Position numbers and translations under genes: made by a program. A DNA stretch of 64,000 bases from Epinephelus fuscoguttatus (taxonomy: Eukaryota > Chordata > Actinopteri > Perciformes > Serranidae): positions 23,150,428 to 23,214,427 of the forward strand of contig NC_064759.1 of NCBI RefSeq assembly GCF_011397635.1, given 5' to 3'. Below the pieces are notes generated by a model. The model searched no databases. It worked only from the letters and a program-made list of their open reading frames with translations, and had not been told where the DNA came from. Position 1 is the first letter of the stretch, and each line of letters begins with the position of its first letter. This document shows positions 13,401 to 26,540 of this stretch, one piece after another.

Positions 13401-16400
13401 GGGAGGCCCATCACTAAGCCTGACTGACACCCCGTCAGGCTCTTTGTCGAGGACCAGGATGGAATTTCACCCCCTTGGAGGAGCAGCAATCACTGCCAGT
13501 AACAGAGACTTTGCTGGGCCTGCTTCACCTGAGTTTACCTGTCATTAAAAACTCATCAGAGCCAGTGTGGCGGTGGTTTTCGGCCACAGAGTGGCACATA
13601 AGTCTCATCTACAGTTATCTGAAGCACATTATTTGAGGCATTCCCAAATAGGGATGGGTATCTAGAACTGGTGCTAAATCGGTTTCTGATTTGTCGGCAC
13701 CAAAATATCGATATGCTCCTGGACAAACTTTGCTGCCATCAGTATTCTGTAATGTTTATTCATTCTAACAGGGCTGCTCCAAATACCAGTTTGGGGGCAT
13801 TGAAAAATAATTGCAATTCATCAAAGCTTTGACAGCACCTTAAATAACTTGACTATTAGCTACTTTGTTAGCATGCAGATCGTACATTAGCCATGATAGC
13901 TAGAAAAAAAAGAATTCTTTGCAAGACAGCTGAGCTGCTACTTCTAGTTTTCAGGTGTTTGGCCAAGCTCGTTGTGTATTTGTGACATACCAGTTCTTTT
14001 GGTATATCTGGGGTCCTCTTTGCAAACTTTGAAACTATACCAGCTCTGTAAGCCTGTCACATATGGTCAAACTGACCCAGTTTCAGTCGTGCTGAACTGC
14101 TAGTGATTGACATTTAATGAGAGCAAGTCTGAGTCATAAAAGTATCACTAAGTTCAAATGACCTTGTCTGAGAAACACTAAATAATTATAAGTGTTGATG
14201 CATAATGAATAATGTTGGATAACCTCATTTTAATTCATGGGATTTTTGGAGTGATGCATTTATATAAATGTATTAAAAAATAGAGCAATTGAATACTGAT
14301 TTTGACATTGATTACCATGGCAGCAAAGCTTCAAAGCATTCGGGTCAGCCTTGTATTCTAATCTATCATATTTAAAATTCATTACTGCCCCGAATGATGA
14401 CAAAGCTACAAGTGAGGTGATTACTTTAGACAATGCATAACTGTGTGTTACCATTCTGCACTCTCCAAGCATGGCTGACAGGGCAAAACATTCAAAAATG
14501 TGGGCTCACTTTATGAACGTCAGTTGTTTTCTATAATATTGTTTAAGTTTAGTTTCTGGTAGTGAAGCAGCATTATGGCACATCAGCACCAGGAATTTGT
14601 TCACCCAACCTTGTAGCAATTGCTCCTCACTCATTACATTTACAGGAAACTCAGAAAACAACTTGACTTGTTATTTCTGCAAAAAAAAACCCAAAAAAAC
14701 AGTAATAATGAAATAACTTTTGAATCTTTTCGTGTCTATTTTTTTCACCAGAGTTTGGAGAGTAGTATCAATAAGAGCATCGATAAGTATTCGTACAGAG
14801 AACAGTTTCAATAGAATTCTAACGATACCCATCCCTATCAAGAGACACTGATATGTGCTAAAACTGCATAGGCGTCACTTGTTTACTAGGACAGTGGAAT
14901 CCTCACACATGAATAGGATGAGTACATTTACACAAGAGGAATCTGGAAATGTTCACATCAGCAGGAAAATGGGTTGAGGAAACCCCTCCATTGAGAAGCA
15001 GTGCTTCCACAGGAAGCCATTAGGGCCAACCAAAGGCTCTGTGCACAGGGTCTCTCCACAGGAACTTCCCACACACAGAACAAGCCGGACACTTCACAGG
15101 CAAGCTGTGCTCTGTCGAGAGTTAGGGAGCCTACTGAAGGTCAGATCAGGGGTTCCCCTGTGGTCCTCTCAAGCGACCTAAACTGTAATCTCCAGTATAT
15201 TTTGATTTCACATCCCTTTGTGAAGTGAAGGCAGTCAAAACTTGTTAATCCACAGTGCATTAAATCTTCACTGTGCAAATGTTTATGCTTAGTTTTAACC
15301 ATACTAATGTCAGAGACAATTAGGAAAAAGTTATCCTCGTCAATTAATCTGCTTTGTTAGTGTGTGTGATCATTGCAGGCCTGTAAAGCTTTTAATCTTG
15401 ACACACTTTATGGAGCTCTGTGGTGAATGTATCTCTGAATGAGAAAAATTCACCAAACAAAATCAGTTTAATCTCAACTCCATCTGCTTCCTTCGTTCTC
15501 GGCTGTGCTGAACGCGCAGCGTGAGCATCCAATGAATTAGGATAACAAGTCATTTTCATTGCTCCACAATGTTTACTAAAGAGCTTTGAGGCTTGGAATC
15601 AATTAGGATTGGCTTTCCTCAAGTCCATTTACTTTAGGGTTGAGCTGGGCCTGCAGCTGTGAAACCTGAGGACCTCTCTCTTTTTCTCTCTCTCTCTCCT
15701 TCTGCTCCGAGTCCCTATACAAGGTCTTTGGGGAGCTGCACTGACACAAACCAGTGTTAAAACCAGGCATAAGAAACAGCCAGCAGATCTTAATGTCACG
15801 GCTATCATTATCATACAAAGCGAAGCGGCGTCCAACAGATTTGAATGCTTTCTGCTTTTCAATTATAAACATCTGGTGCTGAGTTATGTCAGAGTTAAAT
15901 GCGTTGGACATTACTAGTCAACCATGTGAGATACAACATTCTGTGGAAACCTCAACCTTTTGACTCGTAAGAGGAGATGTGCGGGTGTGGGTGTGGGCAT
16001 GGGGCACTAAAAATGACATTCCTCCTTTCAGTAGAGGAACTCAGTCCAGCGTTTCCATCACAAAGCACAATCAACCTGACTGCAGCTGGTTGTAGTGAGG
16101 AGTGATTACAATCCAGATGTGGTAAAATATCTGCTCAGTTTATGATGATGTGGTATTTGAATACTTATTTTCATTTTGGCTGCGTATAAAAACAGGTGCT
16201 TATATTAAATGTGGACAGTTAGCTTAAATGAGTAATTATAGAGAACACTGAGAATTGTGTGAACCTAAAAGGTGCCATCCTCAAAACCACAGACTGTTGA
16301 TGTCAGTGGTTTTGGTTTGTCACCATCATCAAATTGATTTTAAAAAATATCAAAAGAGAAGTTTGTATCGTTTTATTCTTATGCAAATGTGACATAGACA

Positions 16401-19400
16401 GTTTATTTTACGTTAAAGTATTCCACCATACCTGAGTTATTTTTCTTTCAGTTTTCTTCATGGAGCATTTATCTCTAAGCTTAAATGCGTCTTGCTGGTG
16501 ATGTCCCACCCTGGGCATACAACTTTAAATTTGGCTGCATGATCACTGTGCAGAGCTCTGGAGGAAGTCGGTGTGCGGTTTGATTTCCCATGCTGCTTTA
16601 AATGCACAATATTTTCACACCTCAGAGCCACCAGCCACTTGTGTTCCTTCTTTTTGCCTTTAAGGGAAGTAGCAAAAATAGATGCTGATCTGCGTGCCTG
16701 CTGAGCAGCGGGGTGTCATGCAAAGCTCAAAGTGTTGGGTGACACATTTTCTGAGAACTTCCTGTGTTTTCTCAAGAGGATTTGGTGATATGCTGATTGA
16801 TTATTAAAGACCAACGACTTAAAGATCTTAATTTGATAACTGCCATGCTCTCTGTTCTCTTCACTTTCAAATATTTTTTTTTAAAAAAAGCACATTTCTC
16901 TTTGCTTGATATACAGTTTTAGATAATAGCTTGCACTTTCTACAAAACGTAAAGCTAAGGGTCACATCTGGATAGCAAATAAAATTTGATTAATGTGCAA
17001 ATGCAATTTGTGCATGGTCTGTCACATACAGTATAGTTTGATCCTGATGTAATATATTTAGTAGTTCTCTAAGTTGTTTACATACTACTTCTGCTGTTAC
17101 AGTACAGTAAGTTAATGGTAGTGTCTTGGTGCTGATAGTCTTCATAATTTTGATTCTAGGATGCGTTGCATATCACTTTTTTATACATTGCGTAACACTT
17201 TTTCCAGTGTGTGTGATTAAAAAACTGTGCTGATTTCAACACCCATTGTGCCAGTGCCAGAACAGAGAAAGTCTCCACACCTCTGCAGAGAGTTATGGGC
17301 TTTCCACGGACAAACTTTGACCTCATGAACTTCGCAATTTAAACAAAACTTCCTTTATTATTGTTTATGATGAGATTGCATTGAGAAAGTGGTGATAAGG
17401 AGGGAGGTCTGCCCTGAGTGCAGGAGCGCGGACCTCTACAATATGCCTGAGATGCCCTCATACTCTGACTTGGCAAATGCCCCTCTCCACGGGCAACTGT
17501 GGGCAATTGTCTCAACCGTGTGTAAACTGTAGGGCTAACACACACAGAGTAGTAGCAGGCAGGGAGAAGAGAAGAGAACATAAACAAAGGTATAGAAAAA
17601 CAAAGGTGTACAGTGTAATCAATTACAAAAAAGGAAGAAGAGAAAAAAGAAAGAGAGAGAATGCAGGATGTACATCTGACCTGAATTAAGATGAGCTCAT
17701 TGTGTACTGCAGTGGGTTTAATAGTGCGTTTGTAGAGGAACGCCCAGACTCTGTTCCCTCTCATTCCAGCGGGGCTGTGTCATCCCTGCCCCGGGGCCAC
17801 CACACATGCAGGCTCCTGCACAAGCAACTCACACACAGGGACATGCCTCACAGCTCTGGGGAGCGCAGGGATCACAATGCCGGGAAGTGTGGAAAAGGGG
17901 GATCAGAGGTGGACAGAGGAGAGGAAGAAAGGGATCAGAGGTGGATGGAGGAGAGGAAGAAGGGGATAGGAGGTAGATGGAGGGGAGGAAATGAAGGATC
18001 AGGAGGGTGGAGGAGAGAGAGAGGAGAGAGGCATTAGATGTGAGAGGACGTGGGGTTTTCTAGCAGGATGGTGGCTAGCCGGGTGGAGGAGAGGATAGAA
18101 GACATGCCTGCACAAGGAAAGGAAAAGACAAATCATGTTTTGATGAAAGTATGGACAAATCAGAGGAATGAAGGTGTGAGAAAAATGCAGTGAGATTATG
18201 AAAGGAAAGTGAAGATGGAAAACTGAATGAGAAACAGCAGGATGAGACTGACAGGCATCAGGTGGCTGCATGAGAGGAAGAGAAGTTGGTTAAGGAGCAG
18301 AGGGACAAACAGGTTAATTGATAGTGGCATTTTAGTGGATGAAGAGGGAGAAGGATGAAGTATCATTACAAGTGAAACGGGCGGTGTAAGCCAAACGTTA
18401 CGACATCAGTCAGGTGCTGCTGACAGATGCCAGGTTAGCTTGTAACAGCTTATGACACAGTTTTTTCCCGGTTCACTGGTGATAGGAATGTACTGACATG
18501 CTTTTTATTCTCGTTGAAGCTGAAAGACAACCCGTCTTCACTCAGCTACAGTAAATGGCATCTAATGAATCAAAACAATATCATATTTGGTGAATAAATA
18601 CCACAACACTCATGCTAATTTGCTCCAGAGTATCATCCACCACCATTTCTCAACTGTGCTTTGGCACAGCTTAACTCAGCTTGAGGCTCCCTAATATGAG
18701 GACACCCCATCCCAGATCCATCCCAGTGCAGCACCCTCCCAACAACCATCCCTCCTCTAGCCCGCTAATAAAAGTCAGCCTGTGTCGTAACCCATTAGGG
18801 CTGATTTATTTGATCAGATTCGTATTATTTCCTCAGTCCAAACCCCATGGCACTCTCCTCCCACCAGTGATTAAAGGCAGTAAATCAGGGGCAGGTCCTG
18901 TGTAGTGTTTACTCAGAGAGCCAGGCAGCTGCAAGCTGTTTGAGGCCCTTGTTTCTCCCTCTGTTTACCTCCGTTCCCATGGCGACTGCACCACCGTCTC
19001 CCGAACGTCTGGAACTTGGCCCTGGGCTGTTTTGGTTACGTTCGAAAGTTTTTAGCTGCTGTGTCTACCCAGAGCTCGCAGTGACTTCACCCAGAGAGGA
19101 GTGAGCGCAGAGATGTTGGACGAGTCGAGGAGGGAAAGAGAGGGAAAAGCGAGAGGAGGAGAGGAGGGAGGGACGAAATCTGGGGGTGGGCAGGGTGGGG
19201 GGAGGGCGAAAAGCCAAGAGCATTACATCATTGCTGGAGCAGAGTCAGAAAGGGAAGGATATGAGTCAGTGGACTGACTGCACCTCTCTCTCCCTCTTTC
19301 TCCCCACGTTCGCTCCTCTTGGACAGCAGCCAAGCCCCTTGTGTTTAAGTCTCCCAGTGCTTGAGTTGGAGTTGGGACTGTGGGGATTGGGACAGTAAAG

Positions 19401-22400
19401 CTTAGTGTGTGTACAGACTGCAGGATTTGTAGGTTAGAGCAAGCAAATCCAGAGGGGTTTGAGTTGAGGTGTGGGCACCCTGAGGGGTCCAGAAGAGAGT
19501 TATAGAGGATTAACTGAACAATGAGAGGAGGGGGAAACAGGAGGGAAAATAGCAGGATAACTTAGAGAAATAGACTATGGAACAAGATTTAAAAAGCAAA
19601 AGAAGGGACTCAGGGAGAGAAGAAGGTCTAGCAGTGATGTCATGGTGGAAGAGAAGGTGGGCGGGGGGGTGGAGGGGTGGTGCGGTGGTGGTTCTTGGGC
19701 GGGGATTGTGGAGGAGAGCTGGGCTGAGAGTGAGGCACTCAGTAATGTGAGAGTGCAGGGTCAGGACTGCAGAGTGTCTACCTGCTCTCCCCTGGGGCCC
19801 ACAGCCCAGGCTATTATCAATCCCCTCAGTGGAGCCACAGCCTGTCATTATTCACTCACATACACACATGTTCACACACACATGCACACACAGCTGCGTG
19901 AACATGCACACACTGGCACATGCACTTATTCACACACAGACACTCAGAACATGAGTCTACTAATCCACTGCACAGTCTGGTGCATCATGTATTGACAGAT
20001 GTAAACATAGAGAGCAGCAGAGAATTAAAAGAAGAAACACCTCGATTAGAAATCTTTTTTCATGCATATGGAAACCCTGCATCACAAGCTAAAGCTGAAA
20101 TGATGCATTTCAATAAAGTAGGTTGATATTTAGGGCTGAAACTGACATTTATTACCTCACCAAAAAGGCTATGGTTTGTTTGTTTGTCAGCAGGATTACA
20201 ATACAATACTACCGGCCCTATTATCATGAGGCCTGGTGGAAGGGTGTAGCACGGGCCAAGGAAGAACCCATTAAACTTTGGAGTGGATCCGAATCACGGG
20301 GCGGATACGCAAATTATTTTTCAATTTCATTAACATTGCAAGAAAGGGCATTTGGCCTTGGCAGAGGTCTGTGCTCCCTGAGTGCCCTTCTAATGTTGGA
20401 TTACTGATTAATGAATTAATACTTTGTCAATTAATCATTTCATTAAAGAAATACATAGCCAAACACAGATTTTATAATATGGTAACAGAAAAGAAAACGT
20501 ACCTCAAGTGCTCTTAAGCAGAGCAAAGAAAATAAGTTATATTAAAGAACTTTTCAGGAATATTAGTTGAAAAAACTCTGATGGATCTCTATCAGGGCAG
20601 AAATAATAAAAAAGACAGAAAACAATTAGTTTATAAAATGTCTGACAATAGTGAAAATGCCCACAAGAAGTTCCCAGAACCAAATATGACATCTTCAAAT
20701 ATATTGTTTGTTCCAGCCAAAAATTTTAACCCACAAAGATCCAATTCATCATCGTCATAGAAGACAAACTAAAGCAGGAAATAATTTGAAAAAGAACTTG
20801 GCAAATCAATTAATCAACTAATGTGTCATGTACCAATAAGTGAGGAAATGGACACTTTCTAACAACTTATATTCATAGTGTCTTTCTGCCTCCAGTTTGC
20901 CTCTAAAATGTCTTCATTTATCAGCAGAGTCAGCACAAAGCTGAGTTAATCCCCAGAGGAAGTACTCTCACATGTGAGTGTTGTTTTTCCACCCTCTGGA
21001 CAAGCAGGTTGTGTTTGGTGTGTGTGCGGTGGTGACCGACACGGTGTTCTTCCTCCCCCTGCTCTGCTGCAGGTGACGAGCGCAGCAGTACAACCTGTAC
21101 GAGCTTCAAAGAAGCCTTTCTTCTCTAGAAATCGAGAGCCTGACCTGCAACAGCCAGTGACCTGTGTGTGCGGTGTGTCGACCTCTGTCACAGTGTAACC
21201 CTGTGTCAGTGTATTTCACTGTCTTGTCTTAAATGAATGAAGAGCACATATCAGCATCTTAAAGCACTCATTTGATCTGTTAGTAATGAATTTAGAAAGT
21301 TTTTAAATTGTTACTCTCAGTCACTTTTCAGTACCCAGTTTTAACATTTTCTCATATTCTTACTCCTCAGCTTTCTGGTTGATTTCCCATAAAAGTTGCT
21401 GTGGCAATCTGCCTAGCTGGGAATATGTAACATTACTCTAAGTGTGAATGAAAGGTACAACATGCAGGCATTGTTGGCTACCGTTGGTGAGCAGTATCAC
21501 CAGCGAGCCAACCACAGATTCACTCTGGCACTGTGATCATGATTTTTGTAGCTTCCTCTCATAGGATTGCTGCTTACAGTTGGCTCCTGGTCTCTACCTT
21601 TCTATAAAGTCTCAATCTCACCTGATCGCTGTGCCTAGAAAGGTCCCGAACACAGCAAAATAAGAGGAAGATGAGAAACTGCAGGCAAAGGGCAGAGTCT
21701 ATGCAGATATATACACAGCCACACATTTCTAGTGGATTATAAGTGACGATTGAGAGAGATATTTTTGTATATATGTATTTTTTTCCTGCATAGCATACCT
21801 TTACATCAGAATTATTAGTATACTGTATAAAATATGTACAAGGTTATGATGGGCTTGGACATATACTGTACATTTATGAATTTGTGCATATTATACAGTT
21901 TGGTCTGCTATATAAAGATACGCAAAGGACAATACTGAAATGTCTTCAATTGTTGGATATCTAGATATATTAAATAAGCCACTTTTGAAACAAAATACTA
22001 TGAATGAGGCAATTTCAAGTTGTTAAAGAGATGTAAACAAAGATTTTACAGTATAATTTTAAAAATATGTTCTCCAAAAGTTTTTCCTCTTGGCTTCTGG
22101 CAAAGAAATTGCATTAGAAATCTCATTCCACATCTGCAGTGCGAAAAAACTTCATCATGGAGTCATCATACCGAATTAAAATCCGGCAAAACAGTTTTTA
22201 TGTACAAAATCAACAGCGTGTCCCTTCCAGTGCCTCGTGACTGTTATTTCATCCTATTGGATGCTGGCAGAGTCTAAACACAGAGGGGAAACTGTGTTGA
22301 TGTAGCGCGCAGCTACACTGCATACCTCATTGTACTTTCATGACTTTTCCCATGTGGAAATGTTCGCAGTGTTGCTCAGATGTCATACGTGCTGTTAAAT

Positions 22401-23884
22401 GAGTGTGATTGTGATAAATTGGGATGTTAGACGGGAATGACACACAGTCGGGATGGTAATGGTCCTGTGTGTGTGTGGAGCAATCTAAAATGTCTGGAGC
22501 GTAAATGCACATATTTAGGTCTGGAAAAATACAGGTATTTATTCAGGTGGGGGAGCATTTGCTCTGGTGCACCCCCCTCGCCCCATTTGGCCATCACTCC
22601 CTCACTACTCACTATTACGGTAATCCAGGCTATGATGCGGTCAGTTGATTATGTTAACATGTTGAAAACAGCCAACCTAAATGTTCATGGAAATGATGCT
22701 TTATTGACCAGCGTTCACCCTGATGATACTGATAACTTGATTTACTGATTCTTTTGATACAGGATATTTAAGAATCAAGTAGTGAATGCTGTTTGTTTAA
22801 GCTGTAGAGACTGAGCAGTTGCTGTATGCATGAAGGTGTAGCAGCACCCTGCAGCTGGGAATCAGTGTTCTTACAAGCAGGGGTTTGGTGGCAGTTGTAT
22901 AAATGATGTCACCGCGTGCAGATGGAGTGGTCTGGCTGTTTGGACGGCTGCAGCCCTGAGCCAGTGACTGTGACAAGACTGCTGTCAATAGTTTAAGCTC
23001 AGCCCGGGCCTCATCTGTACATGTGATTTATCGATGTGGCCGTGAGTGTGGATAGGCCTGTTGGTCCGCACACGCTTTTGTGGTCACCAAGGAGGATTTT
23101 TTTCCCCACAAGGCTCCCACCACTGTAGCAGTTTCTAAAAATGATTCCCGTCATGCACGTCTTGTGGTTGTTATGACAAATATTATTCATTCATCATCTC
23201 CGTCGTCGTTATTCATCCATTGTACTACATGAAGTGGGCTTGTTTAAAGTGCATCCAAAAACTCCCAAGATGCCTCAGCTTTCAACTCTAGCATGAATAC
23301 GCAGCCACACACACACTCTTTTTTTCCATTCTGACTTTGTAGCCACAGAAACAAGTGGAAACTAAAAAGGAAAGAAGTTGGGGAAAACATTTGCTCTGAA
23401 ATAACGCAGATGTGAAATGAATAAATGATGCAAATAAAAGATGCAAGAGCAGCGTGGTGATCTAACACCGTAGAATTAAATAGTCCCAGGGTTCTTTTCG
23501 GGTTAAAGCATTTTGTAAACCTCTGATAAACCTGGTTGTAAAAACACATATATACTTACACATAATAACATACAGTAATACTTTATTTTAACCCTTTAAT
23601 ATTTATGAGCATAGACTAAACAGGGAACGAAATGTTTATAACACATTGTACTGTATAGTTGTAAGCCAATATATGGGGTATTTATTGATGCATATGTCAA
23701 CAATTATAACTCCTCCTGTGAAGATCAATGATTGAATGAACATAACACAATTAATCATATAAATATATATTTATTCTATTAACTTAAAGTATTTATTTAT
23801 TTATTCATATCATCCATAGCAAAGTATTAATTAGTTCTGCACTGCTCTTACTGTCAACCACAATTTTGTGCTACCTTCATAAGC

Positions 23885-23940
<56 letters not shown>

Positions 23941-26488
23941 GTGAGGGTGTTTGATGTGTGTGACCACATATTTTTAGATATGTTTACGGCTTCATTCACA
24001 AGCAGTCACTATGTTTTTCTACACCACTTGCAGATGCTTCACAAGAGAAGTTATACAGCTAACACCCTAGAGGAGGTGTTGTTTTGGTTCGATGTTGTTA
24101 CATGATAAAACCCAGAATAACAATATTAGTAATCTGTAACAGTGCAAAACCTGAAGTTTTCTCAGTGTCTGTATCTCTGTGTCCTCTCAGGCCTGTCCCC
24201 GGCTCTCTGTCCTCACTGCTGCACCTACGAAACAGACAGAGACAGCCTCTGCCTGCCTCCATGCCTGGAACTCTGCCAGACCCGACCATGCCTGGCTCCT
24301 CTGCTGTGCTGATGCCTGTGAGTACAACAACAGCGCACAGAGCACAGTCACTCACGGACGCACGAACACATGCAGTCACTCACTCATATGGGACAGCAGT
24401 GTCAGTTCAGACTGCACATAAGCTAGGTATTAGTCTTGGATGTTTTCTATCAGCATTAAAATGATTTGCAACAGTTATAAGGAAGGATTCCTCCTCTGTG
24501 TTTAGAAGAAAGACTTCATTGTAATTAAGCCAAAAACCTAGAGGACCCACATTGGGAAGCGAGGAATGATAACAACCCAGAAAAACTCCTCCTATCAGGA
24601 TTCTAATGATACAACATATGTTCTCATTGTAACACAAGACAGCCTGTGTTTATGGTATGGAGAAAAAAAACCTCCCATGTTTATTAAATTAAGAGCTAAG
24701 CGATTTTGGGGAAGATTGACGGTTCAGGAAAGGGGTGCAGGTTTGGGTGATATTTTTACACAAAACACACTTAGCGCAATTAAGGCTGTGTGTCAGGTTC
24801 TAGGCCTGAGTCTCTGTGGACAAGGGGGAGAGCGGGGGTCAGGCAAAAGGGGGGAGGAGAGGGGCCGTTTCTCCATGGAGACCACCAGCTGGGAGGCCGC
24901 AGCAGCTCACACACGTGTGCGCGCGGACACTCACACAAAAGGTTTCTTCTTGCCTGCGTATACTGCTCACATCATCGCCCTGCACAAGTGACCTCTCACC
25001 CTCGTCAGCGTAACCAGCTGATTTCCTCTCATTCAGGTCTCAGCTGTGACACATGACCACATTGACCAGGGTCACTAAGAGGCAGGCTGTAACCACCACA
25101 CACATGAATACAGTTTCTAATGCAATCATACAACTAGCTCACACCTACACACATCTCGTTCACCTTATTAACACAACCTGCACCTAGAGAGGCCAGGGGT
25201 TTGATGTGTTAGTCAGACTGACACTCACCACACTATTATCAGAAACACACACACCCTTGTTGCACCAGCTTCCTGTGTTAAGTCCCTCCGTGCTGGCTTC
25301 CTGTTTTGGGTCAGCTCCAGTTATCATCACACAGAGCTGTGCACAGGGCAGCCTGTCATGTGAAATCAGGCTCTCATGCTGTTTCATCTCACCCCCCTCA
25401 GCCTACTGTGAAGGAAGATGAGTCTCATGCTGTAAATGCTAACACATCTATTGTGTGAACAGTGATAGCATCTTGTTAAGACATAAAAAATAGAATAAAT
25501 CATCAGACTTCTTTATTGATTCATCTTGTTAAAAAGTTTTATGGTACTGGATGTGTCCACACTTATGAGTAAGACTGTTATCATGGTGTTGCATCTTCAG
25601 ATGGAGAGACAAATGTCCATGGGCTCCAATATGATGGGTATGCAAGGACCCACCCACAGCAGCTCCTGCTCTTCCACTCACATTCCCTCCATGCACTCAG
25701 AAGCCAAACTGGTGAGTATATGCGTGTATTCTCATGGATACGTACAATTTTGTGCACACAAGTGCACACACTCAAGCTCAAAGTGTTGCAACTTTCTTTT
25801 CCACTGGGCTGTGCCAGCAAAGCTGTGCTCTTAGGTCTGTGTGGATTTCATCATTTGGTGTGTAATCAAAGCTGTGTCTGAACCTGCCAGTGCAGCACTG
25901 GAGACTCTGGCTGGAATAAAGGGCCCTTTATGTGGTTGTGGCTGAGCTGCCCACCGACTGCCTGATGTATATCTTAATGTACAGAACATGTTCTGTAGGT
26001 CCTGCAACTTGTTAGCACTAGTTTAACACAGAGGGGAAAAAATCAAATGACCTCATCCTTCACAAAGCAGGCAGTTAGAGCTGTGGGAATGAGACGTAGC
26101 TGAGAGAGGAGAGAGACAGAACAGAGAATAAGTACAGAAAGACTAAAAAACTGAAGGGAGAGAAACCTTCCACTCAGTTTCGGCTTTGCATGTTAGCACT
26201 GCTAACACTGACGCCAGTGACTGACAGTGTACGTCTGATTGATGTCAGTTACACTCTAAGTGATATGAACTGATTAATACTGTAGCAACGTGACCACCAG
26301 CCAACCTTTGTTTTCAAAACAAATAACTCTGAAAATGGAAAAGGCTCCATAAAAATAAGAGCAAGTGTCACGACTTGGATATCAAAAACTCACAAGCGGT
26401 AATGAAAAGCATTGGCCGCTCTTTGTGTTTGGAAAGGTTTACTGATAGCTGATTTTGCTGGACAGAAACATCTTGTGGAGAGGGAGCG

Positions 26489-26540
<52 letters not shown>

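Larger units (their letters stand above)
12433..24190 (+). other. creb5 intron 5 (11.8 kb)
   Basis: Holds the hAT-derived element 13649-14837, a 32-bp tandem repeat at 17901-18028, a purine-rich GC-rich block around 18930-19500 that could be an internal promoter, a degraded interspersed repeat at 20150-20400 and a (TATC)14 microsatellite at 23885-23940. No other exon is recognised. Confidence 0.5.

Noticed and set aside
17339..17764. 141-codon minus-strand frame in creb5 intron 5
   Set aside because: No homology or domain recognised; composition reflects a purine-rich tract on the other strand.
20974..21198. Open stretch after CTCTGCTGCAG that looks like a splice acceptor
   Set aside because: It does not match creb5 or any protein I know, and the exon 5-6 junction is already explained.
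23885..23940. Possible CRISPR-like array of short repeats
   Set aside because: A simple tetranucleotide microsatellite with no spacers, in a vertebrate intron.
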